From contig JAIMAL010000025.1 in the NCBI GenBank assembly GCA_023511995.1, forward strand, positions 1 through 35,043: a stretch of DNA of 35,043 nucleotides, given 5' to 3'. The notes beneath the pieces are model-generated. The model was not told the origin of the DNA and did not search any database. It saw only the letters and a list, made by a program, of their open reading frames with translations. Of the stretch, positions 1 to 14,565 are shown piece after piece (positions within the stretch are counted from its first letter, which is position 1; each line of letters opens with the position of its first letter). Source of the DNA: Burkholderiales bacterium. GTDB lineage: Bacteria; Pseudomonadota; Gammaproteobacteria; Burkholderiales; Thiobacteraceae. A program made the position numbers and the translations under genes.

Positions 1-66
1 GTTGATGGGGCAAAATGCTCGCACATTCTGACCCACCTACCCGTTAATCAAAATTGCACTTCAAAC
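1..66. mobile_element. Possible insertion-sequence end at the left edge
   Basis: These bases are richer in A/T than the adjoining pstC sequence and do not encode a PstC-like N-terminus, although the pstC frame stays open to base 1. Read on the minus strand, the stretch contains GTGCAATTTTGATT and GGTGGGTCAGAAT. These resemble the repeated motifs at the ends of some IS21-family elements, as I remember them. The junction with pstC is probably near base 63. It could instead be an unrelated promoter region or an assembly artefact. Family assignment is from memory and weak. Confidence 0.35.
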
Positions 67-957
67 TTGAATCCGCGCTTGCTGGTTCTGGCGCTTCTGG
101 CGGGCATTCTGGTGGCGCTGGCGGTGGGGGCCTGGCCCGCCATCAGGACTTTTGGCTTTGCTTTCCTCTTCAGCCCGGAATGGAATCCGGTCACCGGGGA
201 GTTCGGTGCGCTGGTGCCCATCTTCGGCACCCTGGCCACTTCTGCCATCGCGCTGTTGATCGGCGTGCCCGTGAGCTTCGGCATTGCCCTCTTTCTCACC
301 GAGCTCTCCCCCCTTTGGCTGCGGCGACCACTGGGCATTGCCATCGAGCTTCTGGCCGGCATTCCCAGCATCATCTACGGCATGTGGGGGCTCTTCGTGC
401 TGGCACCGGTGCTGCAGGAAACCGTGCAGCCGTGGCTCATCGAACACCTGGGCGGCAAACCCCTGATCGGTTTCCTCTTCGAGGGCGCCCCCATGGGCAT
501 CGGCCTGTTCACCGCCGGGATCATCCTCGCCATCATGGTGATTCCCTTCATCGCCTCGGTGATGCGCGACGTCTTCGAGGTGGTGCCGCCCATGCTGAAG
601 GAGTCGGCCTACGGCCTGGGTGCCACCACCTGGGAAGTGGTGCGCCATGTGGTCCTGCCCTACACCAAGATCGGTGTGGTGGGTGGCATCATGCTCGGTC
701 TGGGCCGTGCCCTCGGTGAGACGATGGCGGTGACCTTCGTCATCGGCAATGCTCACCAATTCAGCACCTCCCTCATGATGCCGGGCAACAGCATCGCCTC
801 GGCGCTCGCCAACGAATTCACGGAAGCCACCACCGATCTGCACGTGGCGGCGCTGATCGAACTGGGCCTCATTCTCTTCTTCATCACTTTCGTCGTGCTG
901 GCCTTCTCCAAGCTGCTGTTGCTGCGGCTCGCCCGTCAGGAAGGAAAGCAGAGCTGA
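67..957 (+). CDS. pstC: Phosphate ABC transporter permease PstC, probably N-terminally truncated
   Basis: This is one of the two inner-membrane permeases of the high-affinity phosphate transporter PstSCAB. The 296 residues contain family blocks such as [29 protein letters not shown] and [16 protein letters not shown], the last two lying in and near the permease loop that contacts PstB. The sequence opens abruptly in the first membrane helix ([14 protein letters not shown]). PstC proteins usually have some 15-25 cytoplasmic residues before this helix; E. coli PstC is about 319 residues. The start shown is a TTG at 67 without a convincing ribosome binding site, and the frame is open upstream to base 1 with non-PstC sequence. 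I infer that an insertion removed the native start and cut the gene from pstS. The stop TGA (955-957) is one base from the pstA ATG, so the genes are co-transcribed. Confidence 0.85.
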   Translation: MNPRLLVLALLAGILVALAVGAWPAIRTFGFAFLFSPEWNPVTGEFGALVPIFGTLATSAIALLIGVPVSFGIALFLTELSPLWLRRPLGIAIELLAGIPSIIYGMWGLFVLAPVLQETVQPWLIEHLGGKPLIGFLFEGAPMGIGLFTAGIILAIMVIPFIASVMRDVFEVVPPMLKESAYGLGATTWEVVRHVVLPYTKIGVVGGIMLGLGRALGETMAVTFVIGNAHQFSTSLMMPGNSIASALANEFTEATTDLHVAALIELGLILFFITFVVLAFSKLLLLRLARQEGKQS

Positions 958-958
958 G

Positions 959-1804
959 ATGTTTTCCCTCTACGCCCGCCGTCGTTTCATCAACGCCTTC
1001 AACCTCACCGTGTCCATGCTCACCATGGCCTTCGGCCTGTTCTGGCTGGGCTGGATTCTGTGGACCCTGCTCAAGCTGGGGCTGATCAACCTGAGCCCGG
1101 CCATCTTCACGCACATGACGCCCCCTCCCGGCAGCCAGGGGGGGCTTGCCAATGCCATTGCCGGCAGCCTCATCATGACGGCCCTTGCCACCCTGATCGG
1201 CACGCCGGTGGGCATCCTCGCCGGCATCTACCTTGCCGAATTCGCCCGGGCAAGCCGGCTGGCCGAAGTCACCCGCTTCATCAACGACATCCTGCTGTCG
1301 GCGCCGTCCATCGTCATCGGCCTTTTCATCTACGAGGTGTATGTGATCAGGGTGGGGCATTTCTCCGGCTGGGCCGGCGCCTTCGCCCTCTCCCTCATCG
1401 TCATCCCGGTGGTGGTGCGCACCACCGAGAACATGCTGAAGCTGGTGCCCAACAGCCTGCGCGAAGCCGCAGCTGCCCTGGGCGCACCGCAATGGAAGGT
1501 CATCCTGCTGGTGACACTGCGTGCCTCCCGCGCCGGCATCCTCACCGGCCTGCTGCTGGCGGTGGCACGCATTGCCGGCGAAACCGCACCCCTCCTCTTC
1601 ACCGCCCTCAACAACCAGTTCTGGAACACCAATCTCAACGCGCCCATGGCCAACCTGCCGGTGGTCATCTTCCAGTTCGCCATGAGCCCCTATGAGGACT
1701 GGCAGCGCTTGGCCTGGGCCGGCGCCTTGCTCATCACCATTGGCGTGTTGATCCTCAACATCATCGCCCGGATCCTCTTCCGGCAAAGGGGCGGGCTCGC
1801 CTGA
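959..1804 (+). CDS. pstA: Phosphate ABC transporter permease PstA
   Basis: This is the second membrane subunit of the Pst phosphate importer and pairs with PstC. The 281-residue protein shows about six hydrophobic segments and the PstA-type blocks [52 protein letters not shown] and [15 protein letters not shown]. The [11 protein letters not shown] stretch is the EAA loop that docks on the ATPase. The length is normal for the family. The ATG lies one base after the pstC stop, and pstB begins 11 bases after the pstA stop, so translation is probably coupled along pstC-A-B. Confidence 0.95.
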   Translation: MFSLYARRRFINAFNLTVSMLTMAFGLFWLGWILWTLLKLGLINLSPAIFTHMTPPPGSQGGLANAIAGSLIMTALATLIGTPVGILAGIYLAEFARASRLAEVTRFINDILLSAPSIVIGLFIYEVYVIRVGHFSGWAGAFALSLIVIPVVVRTTENMLKLVPNSLREAAAALGAPQWKVILLVTLRASRAGILTGLLLAVARIAGETAPLLFTALNNQFWNTNLNAPMANLPVVIFQFAMSPYEDWQRLAWAGALLITIGVLILNIIARILFRQRGGLA

Positions 1805-1815
1805 GAAAGACGACC

Positions 1816-2631
1816 ATGCAAAGCAAAATCGCATCCCTCCCTCCCCTCGACGAGACGCGACCGCCGCGGGTGCAGCCTCCCGCCAAAATCACGGTACGCA
1901 ACCTCAATTTCTATTACGGCAAGTTTCACGCGCTGAAGAACATCAGCCTGGAGATACCGCAAAACCGCGTCACCGCCTTCATCGGCCCTTCCGGCTGCGG
2001 CAAATCCACCCTGCTGCGCACCTTCAACCGCATGTATGCCCTCTACCCCAACCAGCGCGCGGAGGGGGAAATCATCCTCGATGGCGAAAACATCCTTGAT
2101 CCGCGCCAGGACCTCAACCGTCTGCGCGCCAAGGTGGGCATGGTGTTCCAGAAACCCACTCCCTTCCCCATGTCCATCTACGACAACATTGCCTTCGGCG
2201 TCCGCCTCTACGAGCGGCTGTCGAGCCATGAGATGAACGAGCGGGTGGAGTGGGCGCTGCGCAAGGCCGCCTTGTGGAACGAGGTCAAGGACAAGCTGAA
2301 ACAATCCGGCAACAGCCTCTCCGGCGGCCAGCAGCAGCGGCTTTGCATTGCGCGGGCGATTGCCGTCAAGCCGGAAGTGGTGCTTCTGGATGAACCCGCC
2401 TCGGCACTGGACCCCATCTCCACGGCCCACATCGAAGAGCTCATCCACGAGCTCAAGGTGGACTACACCATCGTCATCGTCACCCACAACATGCAGCAGG
2501 CAGCCCGCGTATCCGACTACACCGCCTACATGTACATGGGCGAGCTGATCGAATTCGGCGACACCGACACGATTTTCACCACGCCGCGGCAGAAGGCGAC
2601 GGAAGACTACATCACCGGCAAGTTCGGCTGA
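1816..2631 (+). CDS. pstB: Phosphate ABC transporter ATP-binding protein PstB
   Basis: This is the ATPase that powers phosphate import through PstCA. The 271-residue protein has Walker A GPSGCGKS, a Q-loop region ([20 protein letters not shown]) typical of PstB, the ABC signature LSGGQQQR, Walker [13 protein letters not shown] and the switch histidine in VTHNMQQA. It begins with a roughly 20-residue extension before the ATPase core, which is common in this family. It is the last gene of the pst run here: no phoU follows, and the next gene (GGDEF-EAL) converges on it across a 117-bp gap. Confidence 0.97.
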   Translation: MQSKIASLPPLDETRPPRVQPPAKITVRNLNFYYGKFHALKNISLEIPQNRVTAFIGPSGCGKSTLLRTFNRMYALYPNQRAEGEIILDGENILDPRQDLNRLRAKVGMVFQKPTPFPMSIYDNIAFGVRLYERLSSHEMNERVEWALRKAALWNEVKDKLKQSGNSLSGGQQQRLCIARAIAVKPEVVLLDEPASALDPISTAHIEELIHELKVDYTIVIVTHNMQQAARVSDYTAYMYMGELIEFGDTDTIFTTPRQKATEDYITGKFG

Positions 2632-2748
2632 CGAGGCGCTGGGACCCCCTGCCTCCTGCCAGCAGGGACGGGAGCGCACGAGCAGCTGCCCCCAGATCAG
2701 GCTGGCAAGAGGCCGCCTGGGCGACCTCCCAGCTCGATGGCAAAGGCC

Positions 2749-5067
2749 CTAGCCCTCCGTGCGGGGTACGCCTGCCGCCTTTCGCGCAAAACGCCGGAAG
2801 GCCGCCTCGTCGAGGGGTGGGGCGGCAAGATGCCCCTGATAGGCATCACAGCCGGCACCCCGCAGCCAGGCTAGCTGCGCCTCCGATTCGACCCCTTCCG
2901 CCAGCACCTTGAGTCCCAGACTGTGGCCAAGGGTGATGACCGAACGCACGATGGCCGCGTCGTCCTCGTCTTCCGGCAGGTGGTGGATGAAGGACTGGTC
3001 GATCTTGAGCTGGTCGATGGGGAAACGCTTGAGATAGCTTAAGGACGAAAAACCGGTGCCGAAGTCGTCCACCGCGAGACGCACCCCCAGCCTTTTGAGC
3101 TCGTGGAGGACCGCGGTGGTGCGCGCCACATCCTGCATGGCGGTGGTTTCCGTGATCTCGATTTCGAGGCTCTCCGCACCAAGCCCCGTCTCCCGCAACA
3201 CCTGCGCCACCAACTGCGGCAGGGTCTCCAGCGCGAACTGGCGGGCGGAGACATTCACCGCCACCGTGAGTCCCCGCAGTCCTTCGTCATGCCAACGTCT
3301 GGCCTGGGCACAGGCATTGCGCAAAATCCAGGTGCCGATGCGGGTGATGAGTTCCGATTCCTCGGCGAGGTGGAGAAACTCCGCCGGCGCCAGCAACCCC
3401 CTCCGCGGATGCTGCCAGCGCAGCAGGGCTTCCGCCCCCAGGACGCGCCCGCTGGCCACGTCCAGTTGGGCGTGATAATAAAGCCGGAACTCGCCCAGCT
3501 CCTCCGCATGGCGCAGCTCGTTTTCCAGCCGCAGCCACTCCTCGGCACGTTCGTTCATATCCCGTGTGTAGCACTGCACGCGGTCACCTCCCTGCCTACG
3601 GGCGCGTTCCAGCGCCGCCTCCGCATTGCGCAGAAGCAGGGAAGGCTCCTGACCGTCGAGGGGGAAGACACTGATGCCGATGGAGGCACCCAGGTTGAGT
3701 TCCCGTCCCCCCACATAGAAAGGCTGGTGCAGACCTTCTAGCAGTCTTTCCGCCAGCAGGACGGGGTTCTGCTCGAGGGCAAAGGCCGGCAGCAGGACGC
3801 AGAAGAGATCGCCGCCGAAATGGTAGAGGGTGCAGCCATGCACCTGCTCCCGCTCGCAGGCGAGGAGTTCAGTAAGCCGTGCGCCCGCCGCGCGCAGCAG
3901 TTGGTCACCCACGTCATGGCCCAGGCTGTCCACCACCAGCCGGAAGCGGTCGAGGCCGATGAGGAGAATGGCGGCGCGGGCGGCCGGCCGGTCGGGTGCG
4001 TACAGCACGGCCTGCACCGTCTCCTGGAACATGCGTCGGTTGGGCAGATCGGTGACGGGGTCGTGATAGGCCTGGCGGATACTTTGTTCCTCGGCCCGGC
4101 GCCGCTCGGTGACATCCGCCACGTAGACGTGGAAGACCTGCAAATCCGCAAGCCAGTGGACATGGCATTCCAGGGCCACCCCCTGCCCCACCTCATAGGC
4201 CCACACCTCCGAGCAGTCGTGCTTTTTGCGCAACACCGCCAGACGCCGTGCCAGCCCCGGCGGCAGCAGCGCGCGTGCATCCGCCCCGGCGGCGCCGATG
4301 CGCGCCAGCAAACCCTGCGTGGCGGGATTGGCATACAACACCTTGCCCGTGGGGGACAGCCGGATCACCGGCTGCGGGTGGCGCTCCGGAAATTCGGCCA
4401 GCAGCTGACGCTCCCGCTGCTCCCGCAGATAACGTTCGATGTAATAGCCCACGAAAAGGGAGACGAGGAAGATGGCCGCCGCCACGAGCCCCACCCCCAC
4501 CTGCATCTGCCGTGCTGCCGCCTCCACCTCGCGCACGGCTCTTTCCAGGCGGACCTCCGTTTCCCCGATGCGCGCGGCAAGCTGGGCATCGAGTTCGCGC
4601 ACCGCCTGGCTGGCGCGCTCAAGAGCCGACTGGGCGGCCAGGCGGTCCGCCGGTACCCGGGCCAGCGCCTCATCGAGGGCCCGGGCCGCCTCGTAGAGCG
4701 CGGTGTAGGAGGCTTCCAGCGCCTTGACGTCCCCGCTCCGGTGACGCCGCAGCAGCCCCAGCGCCTCGACACAGCGCTGGTCCACCTCGGCATAGCGGGA
4801 AAGGGGGAGATTGCGGTCGCCGCTGGCATAAGCGGCGTAGAGGAGGGTTTCCTGTGCCTGCAGGTCGCGCTGCAGGCGGCTCATGGCACGCAGGGGCGGC
4901 AGCTCCCTTTCGGCCACGGCAAGCGCCGCAGCGCGCACCCGCTCGCCGGTGTGCATGACCCAGCCGGCGAGCAGCAGGCCGAGCAGAAGCACCACCAGAT
5001 AGGCGCCGAAAACCCGGGTGCGGAAACTCACATTCCAGCGCATTCTCGCCTCGTCGCCGCCCGCCAT
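2749..5067 (-). CDS. Membrane-anchored sensor with PAS-like, degenerate GGDEF and intact EAL domains
   Basis: This is a predicted cyclic-di-GMP signalling protein of 772 residues. A helix at about 20-38 and another at about 190-210 flank a mostly alpha-helical periplasmic region rich in Ala/Arg/Glu, probably a four-helix-bundle sensor. A PAS-like region (about 225-325) precedes GGDEF (about 335-500) and EAL (about 510-760). The GGDEF signature reads GGDLF at 418-422, with Leu for the catalytic Glu, so cyclase activity is unlikely. The EAL domain keeps EALLRW (546-551), the ITET region, DDFGTG (667-672) and AEGVES, so phosphodiesterase activity is likely. The GGDEF-like part may bind GTP as a regulator. 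Met9, preceded by GAGGCGAG, is an alternative start. It lies between glmM and convergent pstB and is probably its own unit. Confidence 0.9.
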   Translation of the reverse strand: MAGGDEARMRWNVSFRTRVFGAYLVVLLLGLLLAGWVMHTGERVRAAALAVAERELPPLRAMSRLQRDLQAQETLLYAAYASGDRNLPLSRYAEVDQRCVEALGLLRRHRSGDVKALEASYTALYEAARALDEALARVPADRLAAQSALERASQAVRELDAQLAARIGETEVRLERAVREVEAAARQMQVGVGLVAAAIFLVSLFVGYYIERYLREQRERQLLAEFPERHPQPVIRLSPTGKVLYANPATQGLLARIGAAGADARALLPPGLARRLAVLRKKHDCSEVWAYEVGQGVALECHVHWLADLQVFHVYVADVTERRRAEEQSIRQAYHDPVTDLPNRRMFQETVQAVLYAPDRPAARAAILLIGLDRFRLVVDSLGHDVGDQLLRAAGARLTELLACEREQVHGCTLYHFGGDLFCVLLPAFALEQNPVLLAERLLEGLHQPFYVGGRELNLGASIGISVFPLDGQEPSLLLRNAEAALERARRQGGDRVQCYTRDMNERAEEWLRLENELRHAEELGEFRLYYHAQLDVASGRVLGAEALLRWQHPRRGLLAPAEFLHLAEESELITRIGTWILRNACAQARRWHDEGLRGLTVAVNVSARQFALETLPQLVAQVLRETGLGAESLEIEITETTAMQDVARTTAVLHELKRLGVRLAVDDFGTGFSSLSYLKRFPIDQLKIDQSFIHHLPEDEDDAAIVRSVITLGHSLGLKVLAEGVESEAQLAWLRGAGCDAYQGHLAAPPLDEAAFRRFARKAAGVPRTEG

Positions 5068-5121
5068 CAGGGCGCAAGGCTCGCGCAGCGGAAAAGCGCG
5101 GCGCGCGGCAAGGCCAGGCGC

Positions 5122-6486
5122 CTAACGGTGGGCACCGGCCACTTCCTGCACCACTTCGGCAATGCGCTGGGCCCAGCGCTCCACCCGTTGGGGATCGCGG
5201 CCTTCGACCATGACGCGCAACACGGGCTCGGTACCGGAGTTGCGCAACAACACCCGCCCCTGCCCGCCCAGATCGGCTTCCGCCTCCACCAGCGCCTTCT
5301 GCACCGGCAGGCTTTCGCGGAAGTCGAAGCCTTTGGCGATTTTCACGTTGATCAGCCGCTGCGGATAAAGGGTGACGTCCCGTGTGGCCTGCTTCAGGGT
5401 CTGGCGCTGGGCACGCAGGGCCTTCAACACCTGCAGGGCGGAGATAATGCCATCCCCGGTGGTGTGCCGGTCGCGGCAGATGATGTGGCCGGAGGATTCA
5501 CCCCCGAGCTGCCAGCCCTTTTCCTCCAGCATCTCCAGCACGTAACGGTCACCCACCTGCGCCCGGGCGAAGGGGATCTTGTGTTTTCGCAGGGCGTGCT
5601 CCAGACCCAGGTTGGTCATCAGGGTGCCCACCACGCCACCCTTGAGGTTGCCCTCACGGGCACGCTGGCGGGCGATGATGTAAAGCAGAAGATCGCCGTC
5701 ATAGAGGGTGCCTTCGGCATCCGCCATGATCACCCGGTCACCATCGCCGTCGAAGGCGATGCCCAGGTCGGCCTGGTGGCTGAGAACCGCCTGCTTCAGC
5801 GTCTCCGGGTGGGTGGAACCACACTGGGCGTTGATGTTGAGCCCGTCCGGCTTGACACCGATGGGGACCACTTCCGCCCCCAGCTCGTGGAAGACATGGG
5901 GGGCGATGTGGTAGGTGGCCCCATGGGCGCAGTCCACCACCAGTTTCAGCCCCCGCAGGTCCATTTCATTGGGGAAGGTGCTCTTGCAGAATTCGATGTA
6001 ACGGCCGTCGGAGTCGTCCACCCGGCGCGCCTTGCCCAAGCGCTCCGCCGTCTGGCAGCGCAGGGGCTCGTCCAGCAGCTTCTCGATGGCCTGCTCGGTT
6101 CGGTCCGGTAGCTTGACCCCCCCTGGGCCGAAAAATTTGATGCCGTTGTCGGGATAGGGGTTGTGGGAAGCGGAGATGACGATCCCCGCCTGGCAGCGCA
6201 GGGCGCGGGTGAGATAGGCCACCCCGGGCGTCGGCATCGGCCCCAGCAACAGCACATCCACGCCGGCGGCAGACAGGCCCGCCTCCAGCGCCGATTCCAG
6301 CATGTAGCCGGAAATGCGGGTGTCCTTGCCGATGATCACGGAAGGCCGCTCGCCATGGAACCGCCGGTCGGCCTCGGCGAAGATGCGTCCCGCGGCATAA
6401 CCCAGGCGCATGACGAATTCCGGCGTGATGGGCGCCTCGCCCACGGTGCCCCGCACGCCGTCGGTGCCGAAATATTTTCTGCTCAT
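5122..6486 (-). CDS. glmM: Phosphoglucosamine mutase GlmM
   Basis: It converts glucosamine-6-phosphate to glucosamine-1-phosphate, the precursor of UDP-GlcNAc for peptidoglycan and lipopolysaccharide. Evidence is the N-terminal YFGTDGVRG, the phosphoserine loop [15 protein letters not shown], the metal loop DGDGDR, the sugar loop GGESSGH and the C-terminal phosphate loop RNSGTEP. I take the ATG at 6486 ([10 protein letters not shown]; 454 residues) rather than one three codons upstream, because it overlaps the folP stop as ATGA and has GGGGAGA just upstream. Coupling with folP is a common arrangement in proteobacteria. Confidence 0.97.
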   Translation of the reverse strand: MSRKYFGTDGVRGTVGEAPITPEFVMRLGYAAGRIFAEADRRFHGERPSVIIGKDTRISGYMLESALEAGLSAAGVDVLLLGPMPTPGVAYLTRALRCQAGIVISASHNPYPDNGIKFFGPGGVKLPDRTEQAIEKLLDEPLRCQTAERLGKARRVDDSDGRYIEFCKSTFPNEMDLRGLKLVVDCAHGATYHIAPHVFHELGAEVVPIGVKPDGLNINAQCGSTHPETLKQAVLSHQADLGIAFDGDGDRVIMADAEGTLYDGDLLLYIIARQRAREGNLKGGVVGTLMTNLGLEHALRKHKIPFARAQVGDRYVLEMLEEKGWQLGGESSGHIICRDRHTTGDGIISALQVLKALRAQRQTLKQATRDVTLYPQRLINVKIAKGFDFRESLPVQKALVEAEADLGGQGRVLLRNSGTEPVLRVMVEGRDPQRVERWAQRIAEVVQEVAGAHR

Positions 6487-7319
6487 TCTCCCCATCCTTG
6501 CACTGCCGCCAGCACTGCCAGCGCGTCGCGCGTGGCCGCCACATCATGCACGCGCAGGATACGCGCGCCTTTCAGCGCGGCAATCAGGGCCGCGGCCACA
6601 CTGGCATGAAGCCGGTCCTCCACCGCTTTGCCGGTGATCTGACCCAGCATGGATTTGCGGGAGAGGCCGGCGAGAACCGGCACCCCCAGGGTGGCGAACG
6701 CGTCCAGGCGGCGCAACAGGTCGAGATTATGCTGAAGATTCTTGCCGAAGCCAAACCCGGGGTCGATGACGATGCGTTCACGGGCAATGCCCGCAGCCTC
6801 AAGCGCCTTCAGCCGCTCGTCGAGAAAATCGCGCACCTCCCCCACCACATCCGTGTAGGTGGGGCAAAGCTGCATGGTACGCGGCTCGCCCTGCATGTGC
6901 ATGAGACAGACCGCGGCGTTGGTGGGGGCCACCACCTCCACGGCGCCGGCCGCGCGCAGGGCGTTGACATCGTTGATCATATCCGCCCCCGCGGCGAGGG
7001 CGGCCCGCATCACGGCGGGTTTTTGCGTATCCACGGACAGCGGCACACCCGCTTGCCGCAGCCCTTCCACCACCGGCAGCACCCGCTCGAGTTCCTCATC
7101 TAGGGGCACCGGTGCCGCTCCCGGGCGCGTGGATTCACCCCCGATGTCGAGGAGATCGGCCCCCTCCCCGACCAGGGTGAGGCCATGGGCGATGGCCCGA
7201 TCGCTCGCAAAGAAACGGCCACCGTCGGAAAATGAATCCGGCGTGACGTTGACGATGCCCATGATCAATGGGCGGGTGAGAGGAAGGGTGAAGCGGCCGC
7301 AGCGCAGCATGGCCGTCAC
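6483..7319 (-). CDS. folP: Dihydropteroate synthase FolP
   Basis: It condenses p-aminobenzoate with dihydropterin pyrophosphate to form dihydropteroate in folate synthesis, and is the classical sulfonamide target. The 278-residue protein shows the family signature [15 protein letters not shown], the pterin-binding [16 protein letters not shown], and later DPGFGFGKN and GLSRKS. The length is normal. It follows ftsH by 31 bp, within which a strong hairpin lies, and overlaps glmM by 4 bp. A second Met at codon 4 is an alternative start. Confidence 0.97.
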   Translation of the reverse strand: MTAMLRCGRFTLPLTRPLIMGIVNVTPDSFSDGGRFFASDRAIAHGLTLVGEGADLLDIGGESTRPGAAPVPLDEELERVLPVVEGLRQAGVPLSVDTQKPAVMRAALAAGADMINDVNALRAAGAVEVVAPTNAAVCLMHMQGEPRTMQLCPTYTDVVGEVRDFLDERLKALEAAGIARERIVIDPGFGFGKNLQHNLDLLRRLDAFATLGVPVLAGLSRKSMLGQITGKAVEDRLHASVAAALIAALKGARILRVHDVAATRDALAVLAAVQGWGE

Positions 7320-7325
7320 AGAAAG

Positions 7326-7343
7326 GGCCGCCCGGAGGCGGCC
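7326..7343 (-). terminator. Hairpin between ftsH and folP, possible partial terminator
   Basis: A perfect 7-bp stem (GGCCGCC / GGCGGCC, 4-base loop) sits just after the ftsH stop on the minus strand and is followed by CTTTCTGTG. It resembles a weak intrinsic terminator or an RNA-processing site that could lower folP-glmM expression relative to ftsH. The U tract is poor, so function is uncertain. Confidence 0.4.
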
Positions 7344-7350
7344 GTCTGGC

Positions 7351-9243
<1,893 letters not shown>

Positions 9244-9293
9244 GGCAACACCCCACGCAAAATAAAATATCGGTACCGGGTTTTTGACCCATT

Positions 9294-9950
9294 CTAAACC
9301 CTTTCCCCGCCGCCAGGGCAACCTGGGCCCGCCTGCCGCAGCTGGCGCGCCAGGAGATAGACCTCCCGGCTGCGGGGACGCGAGGCCTCGGGCTTGCGCA
9401 GGCAGACCTGGCGGAAATGCTCCCGTGCCTCCCGGACAAAGGCTTCGAACCCGGAACCCTGAAAAAGTTTTACCAGGAAAACCCCATCCGGCTTGAGCCT
9501 TCCCAGGGCGAAGGCCATGGCCATCTCCGCCAGATGGAGGTGGCGCGCCTGGTCGGCAGCACCAATGCCGCTGATATTGGGGGCCATGTCGGACAGCACA
9601 AGGTCCACCCCCCTCCCCCCCAGGGCAGCCTCAAGCCGCGCCGCCACGGCGGGGTCGGTGAAGTCCCCCTTAAGAAAAACGACCCCCGCAACGGGCGCCA
9701 TCTCCAACAGATCGACGGCGATCACCCGGCCGGCAGGCCCCACCTTCTGCGCCGCCACCTGGCTCCAGCCGCCGGGGGCGGCACCCAGATCCACCACCAC
9801 CGCCCCGGGCTTGAGTAGATGATCCCGGGCGTCAATCTCCAGCAGCTTGAAGGCGGCGCGGGAGTGGTAACCCAGCCGTTTGGCCCGCTGGACATAGGGA
9901 TCGTTGACGTGCTCGGCCATCCAGGCGCGGCTGGTCTTCGTCCGTTTCAT
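9294..9950 (-). CDS. rlmE: 23S rRNA 2'-O-ribose U2552 methyltransferase RlmE (FtsJ/RrmJ)
   Basis: It methylates the 2'-OH of U2552 in the A loop of 23S rRNA, a late step of 50S assembly. The 218-residue protein has the SAM-binding motif [15 protein letters not shown], then [13 protein letters not shown] and [11 protein letters not shown], which carry the catalytic Lys-Asp-Lys-Glu residues of the family, and an N-terminal [13 protein letters not shown] stretch. The C-terminal tail after [11 protein letters not shown] (Gly/Pro rich) looks non-conserved. It lies 50 bp upstream of ftsH and is divergent from yhbY across 32 bp. Confidence 0.96.
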   Translation of the reverse strand: MKRTKTSRAWMAEHVNDPYVQRAKRLGYHSRAAFKLLEIDARDHLLKPGAVVVDLGAAPGGWSQVAAQKVGPAGRVIAVDLLEMAPVAGVVFLKGDFTDPAVAARLEAALGGRGVDLVLSDMAPNISGIGAADQARHLHLAEMAMAFALGRLKPDGVFLVKLFQGSGFEAFVREAREHFRQVCLRKPEASRPRSREVYLLARQLRQAGPGCPGGGERV

Positions 9951-9982
9951 CCTGTAGACTTCCCCTTTTTCCCGCCATTGCC

Positions 9983-10279
9983 ATGCTCGAGCTCACCCCT
10001 GCCCAGCGCCGTTTCCTGCGGGCCCGGGCCCACGGCCTGCGTCCGGTGGTGCTCACCGGGGAAGCCGGTCTCACCGAGGCTGTGCTGCGGGAAATCGACA
10101 GGAACCTCAAGGCCCACGAGCTCATCAAGGTCAAGGCCGCCGGGGAGGCCCGCGAAAGCCGCAGCGCCATGCTGGCCACCATTTCGCAGGCCCTCGGCGC
10201 CGCCGTGGTGCAGCACATCGGCAAGATTCTCGTCCTCTACCGTCCGGGCGACAAACCCCGCCTCGTCCTGCCCGCCTGA
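9983..10279 (+). CDS. yhbY: YhbY family CRM-domain RNA-binding protein
   Basis: The 98 residues form a single CRM domain, an RNA-binding fold associated with pre-50S ribosomal subunits in bacteria. Recognisable parts are [20 protein letters not shown], the GxxG-type region [14 protein letters not shown], and [11 protein letters not shown]. The C-terminus ([15 protein letters not shown]) is family-typical. It is divergently placed against rlmE, another 50S maturation factor, a common arrangement in proteobacteria. The start region is short and no strong ribosome binding site is seen. Confidence 0.93.
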   Translation: MLELTPAQRRFLRARAHGLRPVVLTGEAGLTEAVLREIDRNLKAHELIKVKAAGEARESRSAMLATISQALGAAVVQHIGKILVLYRPGDKPRLVLPA

Positions 10280-10312
10280 AAGGGCGCACCCTACCCGGTG
10301 CGGCCGGCTGCT

Positions 10313-10759
10313 TTAGCGGCTGCGCAGCACCAAAAGAAGTCCCAGCACACTCTGCACGACGAAAAGGATGCTGGCAATGCCATGCCAGCGGGCGAAACGG
10401 TCGGCGGTGACGCTGTGCATGAGCTGCGCCGCGTCACCTCGAATTTTCAGGCCCTCCAGAATGGGCTGGATGCCGAAATGGCCGATGAGGGTGAGCACCA
10501 GCATGGCAAAAACGAGCCAGAAAGTGAGCTGCTTCATGGCCGCCATGCCCTGGCTTAGCAGGCGGAAAAACAAAAGATAAGCCCCGCAGCCCATGCCCAC
10601 ATAGGCGGTCACGGTGAACATCCTGCCCGCCAGCATGCCGGCGAGCTGGCGGTCGCCGAGGGCGGCAAAGAGGGTGGGCGCGGCGATGAAGCCGATCGCC
10701 CACAGGCTACCCACCCAGAGCACCACGGCGATGGTGGAAAGTCTTTGCAGATTCGCCAT
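10313..10759 (-). CDS. DUF4149-like small integral membrane protein
   Basis: A 148-residue protein with four hydrophobic segments, at about 7-30, 47-66, 75-95 and 125-145. The N-terminal pattern (VVLWVGSLWAIGFIAAPTLFAAL) and the second segment match what I recall of DUF4149 proteins, which sit next to greA and yhbY in betaproteobacteria. Function is unknown. It follows greA by 23 bp on the same strand and converges with yhbY, so it is probably the distal gene of the car-greA transcript. Confidence 0.75.
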   Translation of the reverse strand: MANLQRLSTIAVVLWVGSLWAIGFIAAPTLFAALGDRQLAGMLAGRMFTVTAYVGMGCGAYLLFFRLLSQGMAAMKQLTFWLVFAMLVLTLIGHFGIQPILEGLKIRGDAAQLMHSVTADRFARWHGIASILFVVQSVLGLLLVLRSR

Positions 10760-10782
10760 CTCAAGCTGGCAGGGTCGCCGCC

Positions 10783-11259
10783 TCAGACATAACGCACGTC
10801 CAGGATTTCGTATTCCCGCACGCCGCCCGGCGCCTGCACCTCGGCGATGTCGCCGGCAAACTTGCCGATGAGGGCGCGGGCGATGGGCGAGCTGATGGAG
10901 ATCTTGCCCTCGCGCAGGTCCGCCTCGTCATCGCCGACGATCTGGTAGGTCACTCTTCGCCCGCTTTCCAGGTCCTGCAGATCGACGGTGGCGCCGAAGA
11001 CCACCCTGCCTTCCGCATCCAGCAGGCGGGGATCGATGATCTGGGCATTGGCGAGTTTGCTTTCCAGCTCGGCGATCCGGCCCTCGATGAAACTCTGCCT
11101 TTCCTTGGCGGCATCGTATTCCGCATTTTCGGAAAGATCACCGTGGGCGCGGGCCTCGGAAATCGCACTGATCACGGCCGGACGCTCGACGGTTTTCAGA
11201 CGATGCAGTTCGGCGCGCAGTTTCTCGGCGCCGGTCACGGTCAACGGAATTTTGCTCAT
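10783..11259 (-). CDS. greA: Transcription elongation factor GreA
   Basis: It rescues backtracked RNA polymerase by stimulating cleavage of the nascent RNA. The 158-residue protein has the N-terminal coiled coil with the acidic tip ([20 protein letters not shown] contains the conserved D-x-x-E) and the C-terminal FKBP-like domain ending [18 protein letters not shown]. Length and layout are normal for GreA. It lies 24 bp downstream of carB, the usual carA-carB-greA order in betaproteobacteria. Confidence 0.97.
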   Translation of the reverse strand: MSKIPLTVTGAEKLRAELHRLKTVERPAVISAISEARAHGDLSENAEYDAAKERQSFIEGRIAELESKLANAQIIDPRLLDAEGRVVFGATVDLQDLESGRRVTYQIVGDDEADLREGKISISSPIARALIGKFAGDIAEVQAPGGVREYEILDVRYV

Positions 11260-11283
11260 GGCTTCTCCTCGAACTTGCAGGCG

Positions 11284-14496
<3,213 letters not shown>

Positions 14497-14528
14497 AAGG
14501 TTTTCACCACGGTATACGCGGAGTTTTC

Positions 14529-14545
14529 CACGGCTTTACGCCGTG
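14529..14545 (-). other. Stem-loop in the carA-carB intercistronic gap
   Basis: A perfect 6-bp inverted repeat CACGGC / GCCGTG with a 5-base loop lies midway between carA and carB. It is followed on the minus strand by GAAAACTCC, not a U tract, so it is unlikely to terminate. It may stabilise or mark processing of the mRNA. Confidence 0.35.
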
Positions 14546-14565
14546 ACCTCCGCCCATCCCGGGCT

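Noticed and set aside
2647-2667. Terminator after pstB (CCCTGC / GCAGGG, 9-base loop)
   Set aside because: Only a 6-bp stem and no U tract; too weak to annotate.
3820-6111. 763-codon plus-strand ORF opposite the GGDEF-EAL and glmM genes
   Set aside because: It runs antisense through two confidently identified genes, is His/Gln/Gly-rich and resembles no protein; long shadow frames are expected at this GC content.
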